Shown: positions 36,185-52,288, numbered from the stretch's first letter. The stretch: DNA of 64,000 nucleotides from Litomosoides sigmodontis (GCA_963070105.1 OY718805.1:8425001-8489000), one strand, 5' to 3'. The notes: generated from the sequence alone by a model not told the origin. Program-made: numbers and translations.

Positions 36185-38893
36185 CAAACAGGAATACAGG
36201 AATATGAAATTTTTTATTTTAATTCTGACGAAACGACAATTTGTAAATTTCATTTTGATATTTTTCATTAATGAGCTACCTCAGACATCAAAAAGTAGTA
36301 GCGTTATACCCTTATTTTCCATGCAAAACAACAACAACAACAACAAACCTGAAATATTCTTTATTTTCAAATATTAGAAAAGTGTATGAGAACTGTATTA
36401 CAATATACTACTAGTGATGTAGAACAGATGGAATTGATTTGAAATGAAAAAAATTTTTGCAAATGTAGTGATTTCAATTTACACAATGCACTGATTTAAA
36501 TTATTTGTATCAGAGTTAGAGGAGGTGTAAGTGTTAAGTTTCTCCAAAACTTTGCCTGAAATTTATTTCTCTAGCAATGATAGCAAGAGAAAAAAATTTA
36601 TTGATAATTAAACTTTCTAGCCTAACTCTGTCAATTTTGATTGTTTTCACACAATGCTATGGATATTTAATTTTTTTTTTCTTTTTTTCGTTCGTCCTAT
36701 CTATTATTTCATGGAATGTTTCACTCTGGCAGGAAGCAATGCAAATTTCAGAAATTCTGAATTGCAATAATTGAATTGAATTTTGAATGTTGCATATAAT
36801 GAAATTTTTTCAAAAATTTTGACAGCAAACTGACCATCGCACTCTCACTCATCTCTTGTACCCATCTGATATTGACTAATGAAAATAGATGCACAACGAT
36901 CATTGTTTACAGTATGATGAAACGTTAAGTTAAGCATCAGTATTACTTTATTTGCTACATTAGAGGGAGGAGGAAAGGTCAGTAAGAGAGGATTGGAGAA
37001 GAATAGTTTGCGTAATCAGGAAAGTACTAACCTAAATTGGCATTGAATAATTTTAATTTGAAATTTATACACCATAACTAGGCATACATCGTACTTGCAA
37101 CTCTCCTTCACATTCTCTCTTATTAGCAAAAGGGACAAGTGAAGGAATTTATATGTGACCTATTCAGTTCCTATCATTATTAATTGAAAAAAAAAAGAAT
37201 CTGAAAATTAAATTAAGAATTAAATTAAGGAATTAAATTTTTGGAAATAATATTTCAGAGAATATACATTAGATGAAGATTATCCAGAAGTGTGCTTACT
37301 ACCTCGTCATCACGACTATCGCTGTTACACAGGAACGCTCAGATAGACGTGAACACTTATTTATATTGCCAACCGTTTCCTCGTCCTCTGCGAAGCAACC
37401 TACCTATCACGTTCAGAGGCGTGTCCATTTCATGATAACGCATGGGCGGAGCTAGTGGAGTGAAATAATTCTCAAGTTGATAATCGTCACTCAAGACGCA
37501 CTCAACGTTCAAACAACCTTGCGTAACTTTTTCCATTCCGTTAGTTCACTTTACGTGTTATTCACGTGAAATTTATTGTTGATGAACACTTGGATATCTA
37601 TTATATATTTATACATGTACCTAATGTTATATATCATTACATGTGTATCGATAACAAAATCATACTATTGTTATCCAAATAAAAAACTTATTTAACTAAC
37701 CTTTGTTTGGCCAATATCACGTCTGGAAATGAATTACTGATAGATTTATTATTATATTTTTTTTTGTCTTTGACAAAAAAATGCCTTAATGCGCACTGAT
37801 TAAATTCAACTTTTGTTTCCTTCATACTTGATATGTATAAATATGCAAATTAGTAGTGCCTTATAACGAACAGGAAGAGCACTTTGCTTCCATTTCTTAT
37901 TTAACTTTTCCACTCCTACCTGCAACAGGTGAGGCGCCTCATCAGTAATGAATGGCGTGTTACCGTGCCGACAAGCTCTCGCCATTTTTTTGATGGTTGA
38001 TAGTTAGTGGCTGTGGCTTCTCCTCTTCCTTCATCTTTGATTTCTTCGAATAATTGCTAATTTGAAGTTGCAAATAGTTATCGATTTATTGAAAATAGTG
38101 CTTGTCGATCGGATGCATAAATTTAATTAATTTATACATTTGAAATTTTGATTGACTATTTTAATGTTAATTAGCAAAATGATACGATGATTGATATGAA
38201 AGAGAATTTGTGAGAGAAAAGAGATCGAAGGAAATTCAAATTTTATATCAATCAATGAGTTTTCTTTTTTGATGTCAGTTTGATTTGGAAGATTTAATTT
38301 GACTGATTTTTAACATCGTTTCTGCATTTCTAATCGTGAAGTGCCGGAATGAAATGGATGAGAGAAATTCCTAAAAAGAAACTTTATGGATACATATCAA
38401 TTTAAGTGTATTTTTTTTTACAAGACTAAGTAGAAAATAAATTCTCACCGAATTTATGCATTAGTGCAACTTCTAAACTAATTTCACACTTAAAAATAAA
38501 AATGTGTAATTATCCAAAAATACCAAATATATTACCTTTATAGCTTGTACAATTTCACGTTTCATACTGTCGCAATGGCGTCATTTCAAATGTCCGTCAT
38601 TTTATTTCACTACTAATTACAACGTACCATGCTGAAAAGTTTCTAATATATATATATAATGGTTTTTTCCACATTTGAATTATTAAGTATTAGAAATAAA
38701 TGGCCATTTTTGATATAACTAACCTCAATTAGTGTTTTCTTGCTGTAATTATCCACGAAATTCTTTTTTTGAATTTTAGTTTTCTGAAAGGGGCACAATC
38801 CATTGTAGATTATCGTCCTTCCTGTCCATCAAATGCTTCCGTGTTGCTTTGTCGTCAGTTAAGACGATATTAGACATCGAAAAGGCTACGTTC
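36185..38893. other. Gene-poor region upstream of the MEGF6-like gene
   Basis: No supported gene in 2.7 kb. A less AT-rich island at 37258-37455 follows a TTTCAG; one frame reads DEDYPEVCLLPRHHDYRCY and then hits a stop, faintly like the first half of a Kunitz domain. A second short frame after a TTTTAG at 38779 contains two cysteines and stops at about 38872. The two cannot be joined in phase by canonical sites, so they are not called as a gene. Confidence 0.35.
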
Positions 38894-39435
<542 letters not shown>

Positions 39436-39774
39436 TACTGCCGTTAGTAGTAACACGGTCTCTGCACCATTACGACGTTTCTATTACTACAACTGCTCAC
39501 AGCTTGACGTCTTTTTTGGTCGCGCATTTCTCATAAGCCGAATTTCAAAATTTCATTAGACAAAGATATTTTTTTTTAAAAAAAAAAAGAAGGGAAAACG
39601 AAATTTTTTTGATATACAATAAATGAACTACGATTAATGTGTTTTAGAAAATGTGCAATAAAAATGAAAGCGTAAACTGCAATTGTAAACATAATTTTAT
39701 CATCACATAAATTTGAAGATAATTGAAAATCAATCAATGAATTGCTGAAATTTGCATGTGGAAAGGAAGGAAGT

Positions 39775-42700
39775 ATGATTGTTGATGGATTCACAGCTGC
39801 TCTGCTAGTGCTATTTGCTGTACAAGGAGTGATTGATGCTGCCGGTGATGACGACAGTGTTCATCTTCAATTGCATGAACTACGCCTCGGACAGTACGTT
39901 AATTTGCATTTCATAAAAAAAATTTTTTTTTCCTCTTTTGTTCAAGACGACACTATTTTTGTCGTTGATATTAAAATGCACGAGTAATTCAAATGCTATC
40001 ACTCCTTTTTTTACACTCTCACAAACTTCCTCCTAATCATCGAAAATATATTTATGCAAATATCGTCACCGAGATTTTAGTGATAATTACAATTGAAAAT
40101 TTTCATGAAAGATAATTGCATTTATCACCATTACTACTCTTATCAGTGTTACTGCTAAAGCATAGATCCTGTTTTTTGTTGTATAAGAAGTGAAACTTTC
40201 ACATGCCATTTATCAGTATCTGATCTTCCTCCTTAATTATCATTATCATTATAATTATCATTATCATTATCATTATCATTATCATTGTCGCTATCGCTAT
40301 CGCTATCGTTCTTCATCACCTGTATCATTGAGCAATTTCATTTCTTTTGTATAACTTTTCCGCTTCGTATTCTCCTTCTTGCTCTTTCTCAATGCAATTT
40401 TTAAATTGTGCCTTGTGGCCGTTAAAAAATGCTCATCAAAATGCAAATTTTCATTTGCTAATGTTTATTTTTTCCCATTCTCAATGCCAATGAACTCATT
40501 CGACAGCAAAAATTTCGTTCTTATTTAGCAAAAAAATTTGCATAATTGAATTGAATTGAATACGCTAACTTCTTTTTTTTGACCGAAAAATGAATGAGTG
40601 GAAAAAAAAGAAATTCATTCTAAAAAGATATCATCAAACGTTCAATTCAAATTGTAACAATGAAATTAAATTAACAAAATTTGTGTGTGTGTGCATGAGT
40701 GTGTAATGTACAAAAGTTGCATTCATTTTATTTGTATGGCATATTTGAAAGATTTTAACCATTTCCTCCTCGGTCACTTCATCCTCTCTCTCTCTCTCTC
40801 TCTCTTCCAAATGAGAAAAATGATCAAAAGGAAATATTTCTGGAATGAATCCATAGAGAAATTAAGCATGACAAATTCTAAAAATCTGAAATTTAATTAA
40901 TTGAAATATGCATGTATTTCAAAATTTCGTGAAGCAACAATTTTATAATTTAATATTCCAGAGATAGGAAGAAGGATGTTTGTGAAATCTTGCGATGAGA
41001 GCAAGACTGAGCTGATAGAAAGGAAAGGAATGAGTGATAGCAGAAGATATATGAAAATTAATTTGACAGCTCAGACTTAAATTCCCCGATTGTTTGAGAG
41101 AAATTTCAACCTAATTGGAATTTTTACTGTAATTTTTACTGGTAATATAATTTAAACGATAACATAATAGAGCATTCCTCTTTTTTTTTCCTTCAACGCA
41201 CTGAAATATCATTATTTGATAGGAAATAATTACAATTAGGTCTCACAAAATTTCTGTCACACGATGGATCGGAGAATTTACTGCACAACTTTTACCGTAG
41301 TCCGCGGAGTAGGAATTTGCACTTAAAAATAATTCAATGTTTCGTTTGATTTCATAATTTAGTCAAAAACTGATTGCTTCTCTTCCTCTCTCTCTCCTTG
41401 TTACGACAATAAATTATTATTTGAAACCTTGGAGGAATGAGAATTTGTTCTTTTAAGTGGTCGTCTACGTTTTGCAATTGCTTGCAAAGTTGTAATTGAT
41501 TTTGTTGGGGGAAAAAAAAAAATTAAATTGCGGTCAAACAGAGCTATCTCTCACGGGAACATCCGTCAAATGATTGATGTATGAAATGTTGAAGGTCAGA
41601 AAGATTGAGGAAGGAATGGATTGCTTTCATTCTATTTTCATGTGATAATTGAAATTTTCATATAAATTGACCGGAATGTTTTTTAACTTACACTAAAACA
41701 TTTCAACATACATTCATTTTAATGTTGTAATTTCATATGATTGAAGAATGTGATAATAGTTCAGGTGCATTAGATCCAGGAGCACTTCAGGTTACTTCAC
41801 TCGTTCAATAGTTTCATTGTACACTCACAATTCCTGGAATATCCGCTTCACTGGCAATTCATGCATTTGATTTGAGGTCAAAGGTTTTATCACAGCTATC
41901 ATCATCGTCACCATCATCTAAAATACTCCAAAACAAAAAGAATAAAGTTTTATCGCACTTTTCCTTCTCTCTCTCTCTCTCCCTCTCTCTCTCCCTTCCT
42001 TCCTTTCTTGCTTTTTCCCTCCTTTGCTCATATGATGAATAGGTGAAATTGTTATCTCAGAGTGAATCTGACCTCAGTTTCTTAGCACTTAGCACTTTTT
42101 GGTGACAAATGTTCACCTGTCTAACATCAATTGCTCACTGATTTTGCAACAGTTTAACCCTGAACCTTTTTTCCACCGATAAATGCAAGATGAAAAAAAC
42201 GCATGGAATTGTTGAAGTTTTAATTTTCATTTTTTAATGAGTTAGAGATATTGCATTGCTAGCAGTGAATTTCATTCTCCTCCCGCACCGCTTGCTTAAC
42301 TTCGCTCTGAAATCCTTTCGCAGCAGTTTTTTCTTTTTTTTTCTACTTTAATTTGTCAAATTATAAAACAAACAAAAAAAAACAGATGGGAAAAGTAATG
42401 AGAAAGTTGGAATGGTGGAAGAGATGAAAATTGGAATTGAATTAGTATGAATTAGAAAATTAAAGTACGAATTATTTACTTTGTTTTATATTTTGATACA
42501 GCACCGCTCATCTCCTGTCCAAATACTTACTTTGCCACTGAATTATAAACACACTACTACGAGTTCTCATGAAAATTTATCTTCTCAAAAATACATCACC
42601 CATTAAAATTCTTAAATTCAATTAATAAAGATGAATTCATGCAAAAGTCAATCTGATATTGTGCAGACCGTACTGCAATAGTGCAGAGAACTAGTCGCTT

Positions 42701-45700
42701 ATCAACCATAAATACACTGTTGAATCCTCCAAAGCACTGAGAATTCATTGAGCATTTTCTTAGACAGTTAAAATAGTTAAAAAAAAATTTAAGACAGTTA
42801 AATAATGCAAAAAAAAATGCAACTATTTGAATTTTTTATTTGATATTTTCTGCTGGGAATTCTCAAATGATTTCATCCTTCTCTTCATCTCTATTTTTCG
42901 CGAATCGAATGACGGACAGTGTCTTTCATCTATGTAACCAATAATGTTTACACATTCATCCTATTTAAAATCCTAGAAAAATCCATTTTGTTGAATTTCA
43001 AATTTCCATCCGTCAGAAGTGAAAGGACAGATGGCAAGAAACGATTGACAATTTTATGTGCTTCATTGCGCAAATACTACACAGTTTGCTCACGTGGAAG
43101 TGGATTGTATTTTAGAATTCGTCGCATCCTACGTCATCATCTTTCCTGCTATTCAGATTGCGCCTAGCATTTACCATAATTAATGCTACTATTATCACTG
43201 TGTTATCACACCACACCACCATATCACTCACTGCCTTTCTACCTTTTTTTTTTTTTTAAAAAAATTGAAAAAATTTGTTTGAACCGTTCCGTTCACTTAT
43301 TCCCTCTCTTTCCTCACTTCAATCGTAACAGTGAAAAAATGATAGCAAAAAAAAAAAAAAGAAATTTCGAAACAATCGATGAGAGGAAGAGAGTTATAAA
43401 TATAACAAGCATAACAATGTTTTAATTAGAGCTACTGCACTTTAATAGTAGCAAAAAATAAGTTAATATTAGATGAGTAAGAGTGCCATTCACTGCATTT
43501 TTTGCTCATTACATTTCTGATAATGAAATTTTCCAACAAATTTTTAGCAATTAAAATAATTTGAAATTTGGATAATCACTGAAATATTTCCTCAATTCTC
43601 TTTCCACAATTCAACAATAATGATCATATGTAGCTGATAGTTGTTGCCATCCACAAACAATAGGTATACTTACTCTAAAGCAATTGCAAAGTTACTCGTT
43701 GCTAAACAATAAACATCAAAGTGATTAGTCAGTAATAAAAATTGAAATTCAAATTTTGTTTTTTTGTGCTTCAATGAGCAAAATTGTCCGCGGATGGAGG
43801 AACTACACTACGACTATCAATTAAAGCCAAATTTCAGCGTGATTTCTTAAAATAAATGCTCTCGCTCTAATTCCTCCTCTCCTGCATTTTAATCATTAAC
43901 AATTATCGTAATAATCAATCAATCAATGAATGATTATACGGTTCAAAAACCTTTTCCTTCTTTTTCTCTTCAAATGGAACGATTACAAAGGAGAGAGAGA
44001 GAGAGAGAGAGAGAGTTTAGTCAGTCTAAAATTACAAAAATCAAAAGGAAATAATTTACGCAAAATTGCGAATTGGAAAAAGAAAAGAAACATAGATAGT
44101 TGAAGTGTAATTAGATAAAATATACCAATAATTTTATAAAATTTGTTGCGATCATAAAAGGATGTCTGAATATCGATGTTGTCCACTATGATGCAGTAAT
44201 AATTGACATTACCACTTCTCCTCCTCATAATTTTTTTTCCCACTTCAACAATTAAGTATATTAACGAGTTACGCTAGCAAATTATTTACTTCATTAAATT
44301 ATTTAATTAATTATATTAAAATGAATTTGTGTACTGTTTGCAATACTACACACATTATTGCTCACAATGCCATTTTAAATGAGAAGAAGCAATTGTTCGA
44401 TGCGATCAATTCAAATTTTTTCCAGGCATCACAAGCTCCGATCATAAAAGCCTTCTAATTATCAGTACTATCTGATTGCTATACAGTTATTCTATCAAAA
44501 AAAAAAGTTAAACATAAAGTCGAAACATATACGAAATTATCATTATTGAAATAGTAAATGAATGAGTAAAAGAATTTAAATAATCAAATTTTCACTCTTT
44601 TTACTTATCCTAAATTACACGTGTTATTTATGATATTCTAATTCACAAATAGCTGTAATTAATTGTCATTGGGTTCGAGTAGTTCGTAGCGATGCAACTG
44701 ATAACATATCGATGAAGAATGATAATTCCGTCATGATATGAAATGCTAACTGATAACAAGTGATAAAACAATGATAATAATAACACATCCATATAATTGA
44801 AATTATTTTATAAAAAAAAAAAAAGTTTCCTCGTATCTTATTGGTGTACATCAACTCATTTAGGTTAAATGTTTGCCCACATGAGGAAATTGAAACAATA
44901 ACAATACGTGAGCCGTGCATTCAAACGTACACCAAATATATTCGAAGTCGAAAACCCGGCTGCAATGGACAATTCCGTTCCTGTTCAGTTCGTAAACCAA
45001 AGTTTGTTTACCTCTTTCTCTTGTCACTTTTTTTTTTTTAATAAAAATTAATTCTGTTGCTAATTCAATTCAATTTACTTTTAAATTAATGTGAAGTAAA
45101 ATTTTTTAGGAATAGAACTGACCATATTTCTACAGCTGTTTTCTGATATTAAAAACAAAAAAAAAACTGCGCAATTTGTACTAGGAAATTGAGTTTACAA
45201 CATTCGTTCGCTCCTCCATTAACGTCCTCCTCCATCATTTTCATTTCATATAAATTTTGATTGCACCCATTCATTCATTCGCCTAATTATTCCATCCTTT
45301 CATTCCTCTCTTCCTTCCCCGTCTCTCTCGTCAATTTTCACGTCATTGTTAGACCAACTTTTGTCATCTCTAATTACAAATCTAATTATTGCAAAATCAC
45401 TCTACTACTATAAGTGGAATTTTGAAAAAAAAAACATTTTTTTCGTACTTACTTATTTTTTAAAATTTGTATAAAATATAAAATGATGAAATGTTTTGAG
45501 TAAATAATTTATTCAATGAGTAATTTTAAAAATTTAAAGTAAATTTCGATGAGAATACCGCAAATTTTTTTTTTATAAATAAAAAACGAGAAATACAAAT
45601 TAGCAACAAGTGGTAATTCAGCAACAATAATAATTGTATTTTGTTTTAACACTTCTGGCCTTGCAATCGTCAGGTACGATGTCTTTCAGGAGGTGCCTTT

Positions 45701-48700
45701 TTGATTGATCATTTTTGCAGTGTACAATGTAGGAAGTACAGATGCCGAGACTGTGAATGACCTTTGCTAAACTATAATTAGTGTAATTAATTATATGACC
45801 ATGGTAAATTGACCGATAATTTTGTAACGAAGAATGGATCAAATTTCTTAGGGATTAACTTTTCAAAAAAAAAAAACATTGCAAATTGATAGGTTTAGAC
45901 AATTAAATTAGTCAATTTCTTCACAAATCAATCGGTCAATCTCAACTTCATGTGAAAAGAAAATGTTGTTAAATGATAAATTAAATTTTTTGAGGATTTT
46001 TTTTTTTAAAAGAAAAAGAAATAATACTTAGCCATATTTATCAGTTTTCCCACTGTAAACTCATCCTAAATAATTTCAATTATAATTGAGAGAGAAAAAA
46101 GGAAAAAAATTTTAGGACAGTATATTACCATACGTATAAAAATGTTACACGTACGAGAAGGCATACAACAGCACAGTGTTGCGCTGGTTGGATTCAGGTT
46201 CCAGGCAAAGAAGGCTGTCAGCGAGGTTTTAGCTCTTCTCTTCCTATCGTTTAAATATCCTTCAATATTTTGTTGGAAATTATTTTCCATTAATTTTACT
46301 CATTTCATAGGAATTATTATTTCAAAAGCAAACAATGAAAGGAAAAAAAACAGAAAACTCAAACTTCTATTCTAATACTACGTTTTCAAATTTCATTTTA
46401 AAATGATAAATGACAACAATGACCACAGCAAGATTATTAGCTGACGACAACAAGGCTATTAGCTAAAATACTGTCGTCTGTCTTCCGGTGCAGTTTAACA
46501 ATTTTCCTTTCTGCAGCAAGTTGCACACCTGACCTGTGTCATAACGGTGGTACCTGTCAACCAACACCAGCATTGGATAAAACTGAAGAGATTTGTCGCT
46601 GTCCACCTGGATTTCAAGGTTCTCGATGTCAATATGGTAGGAGTTTTAGAAGTTCATTTTCTACATTTCAATCATTGTGACATGCTAATTCGCCTTTTTT
46701 TTCTTTTATTTTATTTTTGGAAAATGCTATTTTTTTTTTTTGTATTTTTATCTGTTTCTAGCAAAATTTCTGTTTTGTCTCTTTTTTTTTTGGTATAAAT
46801 TACTGTACACTAGCTTGCTTACTAGCTCATCACAAGAAAGATAGTTCCGTATTTATGAAAGCGCCGTAGTATCGTACAACTAGCAAATTTTAGCTGTAAA
46901 CTAGAAAGTGCAACTTTTTATGCAAATAAATTTGATTTTTTTCTAAAATTTAAAAAACACCATTAAATGGTTGGTTGGTTGATTTAGCTTGAAATGCTTG
47001 CAATGCATTCATTAGTGGTGTCGGTGATAGCAAATTTTAGCTGTAAACTAGAAAGTGCAACTTCTTATGCAAATAAATTTGAGATGTTAATGCTAAATTT
47101 GTCATCTAATTTCTAAAAATTGCTTCAACTAAGCAATGTTTTTTTTTCCTAAAATTTAAAAGACACCATTAAATGATTGGTTAGCTTGCAATGCCATTCA
47201 TTAGTGGTGTCGGTGATAGCTTAATCGTTTAGCATCAAACTCCTACTTTTTCGTTTTTCCTGACACAAATTCCACGCTGTGTACTGGAAATTATAATGAT
47301 AGCATTTTGATGAGGCTAATTTAGATCGAAACGAATGTCTTGTAAAAAATGGTGGATGTCCACATGAGTGTGTTAATACCATTGGCACATTCTACTGTCG
47401 TTGCTTTGCGGGCTATCAGCTGGACAACGATCAGCACAAATGCATTGGTACTTTCATTTTTCTTTTTCTTTTTTTATCACTGAAAGATTAAGTGATAAAA
47501 GAATTAGCAAAAGCTGACCAATTGAGCATTTTTTTGTCAAATCAAATTTGTTACGGGCAATTTTAGACGCATTTTTACTTGACCTAACAATGCTTGATTC
47601 AACAATCTACTGAAATATGTATGTATGTAATATTTCGGATGTTGACGAATGTCAGTTTGAAAATGGTGGTTGTGAGTTTCGATGTCGGAACACGGACGGT
47701 GGATATCGATGTGAGTGTCCACCACGAATGCAACTACATTCAAATGGTCGTCGATGTGTTCGTAAGAATTTCATCTTCATAGCTAACTTTTTACATGCAT
47801 GATGTATCATATTTTGATCGGTAAACTATTTGACAAAGTCGTCTAGCGTTGTATAAATTAAGCTCTCAATTATGTAATTATGCATTGATACGCCTATTTT
47901 CAATTTTTAAAATATTTTTTTTTTGTTTTTTTTCGTAGAAATCTTTAATCTTTTGTGACAGGTCGAAATATTTGCGCAACAAACAACGGTGGTTGTGAGC
48001 ATGTCTGCGAAGAAAGACACGGACGATTTCATCGTTGCAAATGTCGGCAAGGATTTAAATTAGCTTCCGATAAGCGCCGTTGTCATCGTAAGTTAATGCT
48101 TGAGGGGAAAAAAATAATCACTTTTATTGATTTGGAAAGTTCTTTTTCCCTTCTAAAATTATTGAATTTAGTATTTTGGAAAAAAATTTTGCGGCAAATT
48201 TTTCTAAATAAAAAATGGGATAACTTGAATTGGATAATTCGTAAATTGTCGCTTGCAGAAGTTATCCAATGAATCATTAGTGATTTTGATTGAAATTTAT
48301 TAGATTAAAGATTTGTTAAATGATTGAAGGAAGAGAGCAGATGAGAAAATGGTCAGCAATTTTTTTTTTTGCATAATTTACTGAAAATTGAAGTTAAACT
48401 TAGACTGCTTCTTAACACAATTGTCCTCTCTCTCTCTCTCTCCCTAAATTCACCAATCGATGGCGTCGAGCAACACTAGGAAGGGTTAGATAGAGCTTCA
48501 TCGAGCAAATCGTATTTTCCAATTTTAGCAATGGGAAAAGAGTGAAATGACTGATTTCACAAATCATGAATGTTTGAAGATTGTTTATTGTGAGGGCAAT
48601 TTGTAGCGTCTCACTTCCTATTATTTATTTAATTCCATCATCTAACTGTTTGCTGCAATTATGCTTCATCTGTAAGCTGAACAGTCATTGAGAGAGACAG

Positions 48701-51700
48701 GACGGTACTTTGATGAGTACCGAAATGTTACTTCTACAACGGAACTGTTCAGCAACCGATCCGTGTTTGATAAATCGTGGTGGTTGCGAGCAGCACTGCG
48801 TAAATGATAATGGAAGAGCGGTGTGTCAGTGCTACTATGGCCTCAGACTTGGATCGGACCAGAAGTCATGCATTGGTCAGTCAAAGTGAAATAAAAACAT
48901 TAAGCGTTCGAGGTTTCTAAGTTGGTAGTATATTAGTATGGAAAATTTTCCAATGTTTCAAAATGATATTAGCTAGCTCTTTTTTTTCCCATTTTAAATT
49001 CAGTCCTTTCTAACTTATCATTAACACTGTCATCATCGCTATCATCATTATTGCCGTAATAAGCGGCATGAAGAAAGAGTTTAAATTAAATATGAAAGTG
49101 TAGGAAAATTTTTTGTCAGATATCGATGAGTGTGCAACAACGAAAGGTTTAACATGCGATCACGAATGTATTAATGTTTATGGAACATACAGGTATTGCA
49201 AATTTAATTTCTCTTTTTTACCGAAATATGAAATTAATAAAGAAATGCAAAAAGAGAATTCTTATTTCTAGTTAATTCAGTGAGTTGCTCAAAACGCAAC
49301 CAATAATTATATTTAACAGCTGAACAAATCAGGCAATTATCCTACTAATTTTTTGATCATTTTGAAGTACAACACAGTTGATGTTTGCAAACTGTGATAA
49401 ATTCAAAAGCCCTTTGAAGTGAGATTGAATTGAGATGCTTTGTGGAATCAAATTATCATTTACACTTTCTTTTCATTCTTCATTTATCCAAAAAAAAATT
49501 GCAAATTTTAGATATGATCAATTAAAATTTAAGTTATGATAATGTTATACTTCGATCGAAATTTTGATATAACTTACAAGCAGATTAGTTATAAATCGTA
49601 TAAAATGATCTATTTATAAAACAAAAAAAAAAGCTTGAAGATGTCGCTGTCGCACTGGATATCAGCTACTATCAGATGGGCACAAATGTAAACCGTTAAT
49701 TAATCCGTGTCAGGTTAACTTTTATAATAACTTTTATAATAACTACTGTATGTGTTTTTTTAAAAAAAAAAAGGATGAGAAATTAATCAAAATTTTAGGT
49801 TAAAAATTTCTTAAATAGAAATAGATATTTTTTCGTGCATAAGTAAATGAGAATTGTATCAGATTATCAACGTTACAGTATGCCGGAATTTGCAGAACGA
49901 AAACGGATACTGTGAGCATATATGTGAAAATGATAATGATGGTGGCGTAAAATGCTCGTGTAAACCTGGTTATCAACTTAACAATGATGGTAGATCATGC
50001 TCCGGTAAACTTTAAAAAACCTTCACCATGCTAATGATAATCTCTTTAATAACAATTAATAATAATAATACTAAAACTAATAATGGTAATAGTAATAATG
50101 ATAGTTATTAATAATAATAATACTAATAATGATAATAGTAATAATAATAGTTACTAATTAATAATAATAATACTAATAATAATAATGGTAATAGTAATAA
50201 TAATAGTTACTAATTAATAATACTAATACTAATAATGATAATAGTAATAAATAATGTAGTAATGAAAATGATGATAAGGAAGAATCTGCTAGCTAAATTA
50301 TTTTGTGAAGCAATTTTTTTTGTTGCTAAAATTGCAAATATGTGAGTTATTAATTTTGCAGACATTGATGAATGCTTTGATGATAACGGTAGTTGCAAGC
50401 AACTTTGCATTAATTTACCCGGTAGCTATCAGTGCTCCTGCAGAGCAGGCTTCTTACTCATCTATGATGGTAAAACTTGTGAAGGTAACACTTACACTAT
50501 GGAGTACGTGATATCTGTCACCTTTCATCATCTTTGGTGTGAAGTATATATCGTCGTGATCATTCTTTGTTAACTATATCACATCAAATATATCATCATC
50601 ATCATCATCCTATGTCTAACTGCTATCATCATCATCATCATCCTTTGTATAATCATCATCATCATCATCATGATCATCATCCTGTCTAACTGCTATCATC
50701 ATCATCATCATTGTTAAGTATATCATCACCATCGTCATTATAATGATCATCATCCTGTCTAACTGCTGTCATCATCATCATCATTGTTAAGTATATCATC
50801 ATTATCATGATCATCATTCTATCTAACTGCTGTCATCATCATCATCATTGTTAGGTATATCATCATCGTCATCCTTTGTATCATCATCATCATCCTATAT
50901 CTAACTGCTATCATCATCATCATCATTCTTTGTTAAGTATATCATCATCATCGTTATCCTATCTAACTGCTAAAATAATAATCGATTAATGAAATTGATT
51001 TGCAGATATTAATGAGTGCATTGCAAATAATGCCGGTTGTGAGCATTACTGTAGCAACAGAGAAGGTGGATATATGTGTTCGTGCAAAATTGGCTACAAT
51101 TTAGCATCTGATAATCACTCCTGTCACGGTTCACTTCATTTCATTTTTTTTTTAAAAATTGAAATAGCGTAAAATTTATTGCAATGTAAACGGATTGCAG
51201 TAGGAGGAAAAGTTGCATGCAAAAGTTACATTAATGTAATACCATTCATTCATTTCTAGCACATTTTCTTTATTGTTTTTTACACTTTACAAAAAACAAT
51301 CTGCAACCTTCCTATCTTATAGCAAATGAAAGGGTAAGTGGGTGGCAGGAAGGATGGCGGCGCCTTTATCCAATCTTATCTAGCAACATTTTTCCTCCAT
51401 CTAATTAATTAGGATGAGTGAAAGGTTGTTGTAAACGCAATGAAATTGTGATATGTGTGATGAATTAGGCGAAAAATTTTTCACATCACTTTTCACTAGC
51501 AATGCTTGTTGTTTTGCATGCAACATGCATTTTGCATGAGCACAATTGAAATGTTAATTTTCATTGAAGACATTAATGAATGCTTGATGAACAACGGTGA
51601 ATGCAGTCAATTATGCAAAAATGACGATGGTAGCTATCATTGTGAGTGCTTTCGTGGTTTCATGCTTGCAAACGATGGTAAAACATGCATTGGTAATATT

Positions 51701-52194
51701 TTCTCTCTCTAAATTATCCTAATTTTTATATATTTTTAAAATTTTAATTCATTCATTTAGAATTTTCATTCATTTCAGCTTCACTTCTACTATCTGATTC
51801 ATTATTTCTATACTTCACAACTACTTCAACTCCTCGTAACATCACACGTATGTAATATAAAAATCGAACGTGTAACTTTACCGTAATCTCTCACACAGTA
51901 CCTCTATGTTGTATTATTATATTTGTAGTGAGTTATCACCTTTGCATGCATGCATAACTTCTGATTATCAAGCATGCATTTTCCTTCTGTCAATTGATGG
52001 GGAAAAAAAAAGAAACGTTTGCGTCAACAATTTCAATTTCATTAAACATTCTCATACATTTCACTCAAATATAAACTATCGTTAATTGATTGAAAAAATT
52101 TTTGGAAAAAATTTTAAGAACAAAGAAACGAATTAACTTTATACGTAAATTTACTTTTCACCAAAAAATTTACATCGTATTTTTTGTGCAAGAT

Positions 52195-52288
<94 letters not shown>

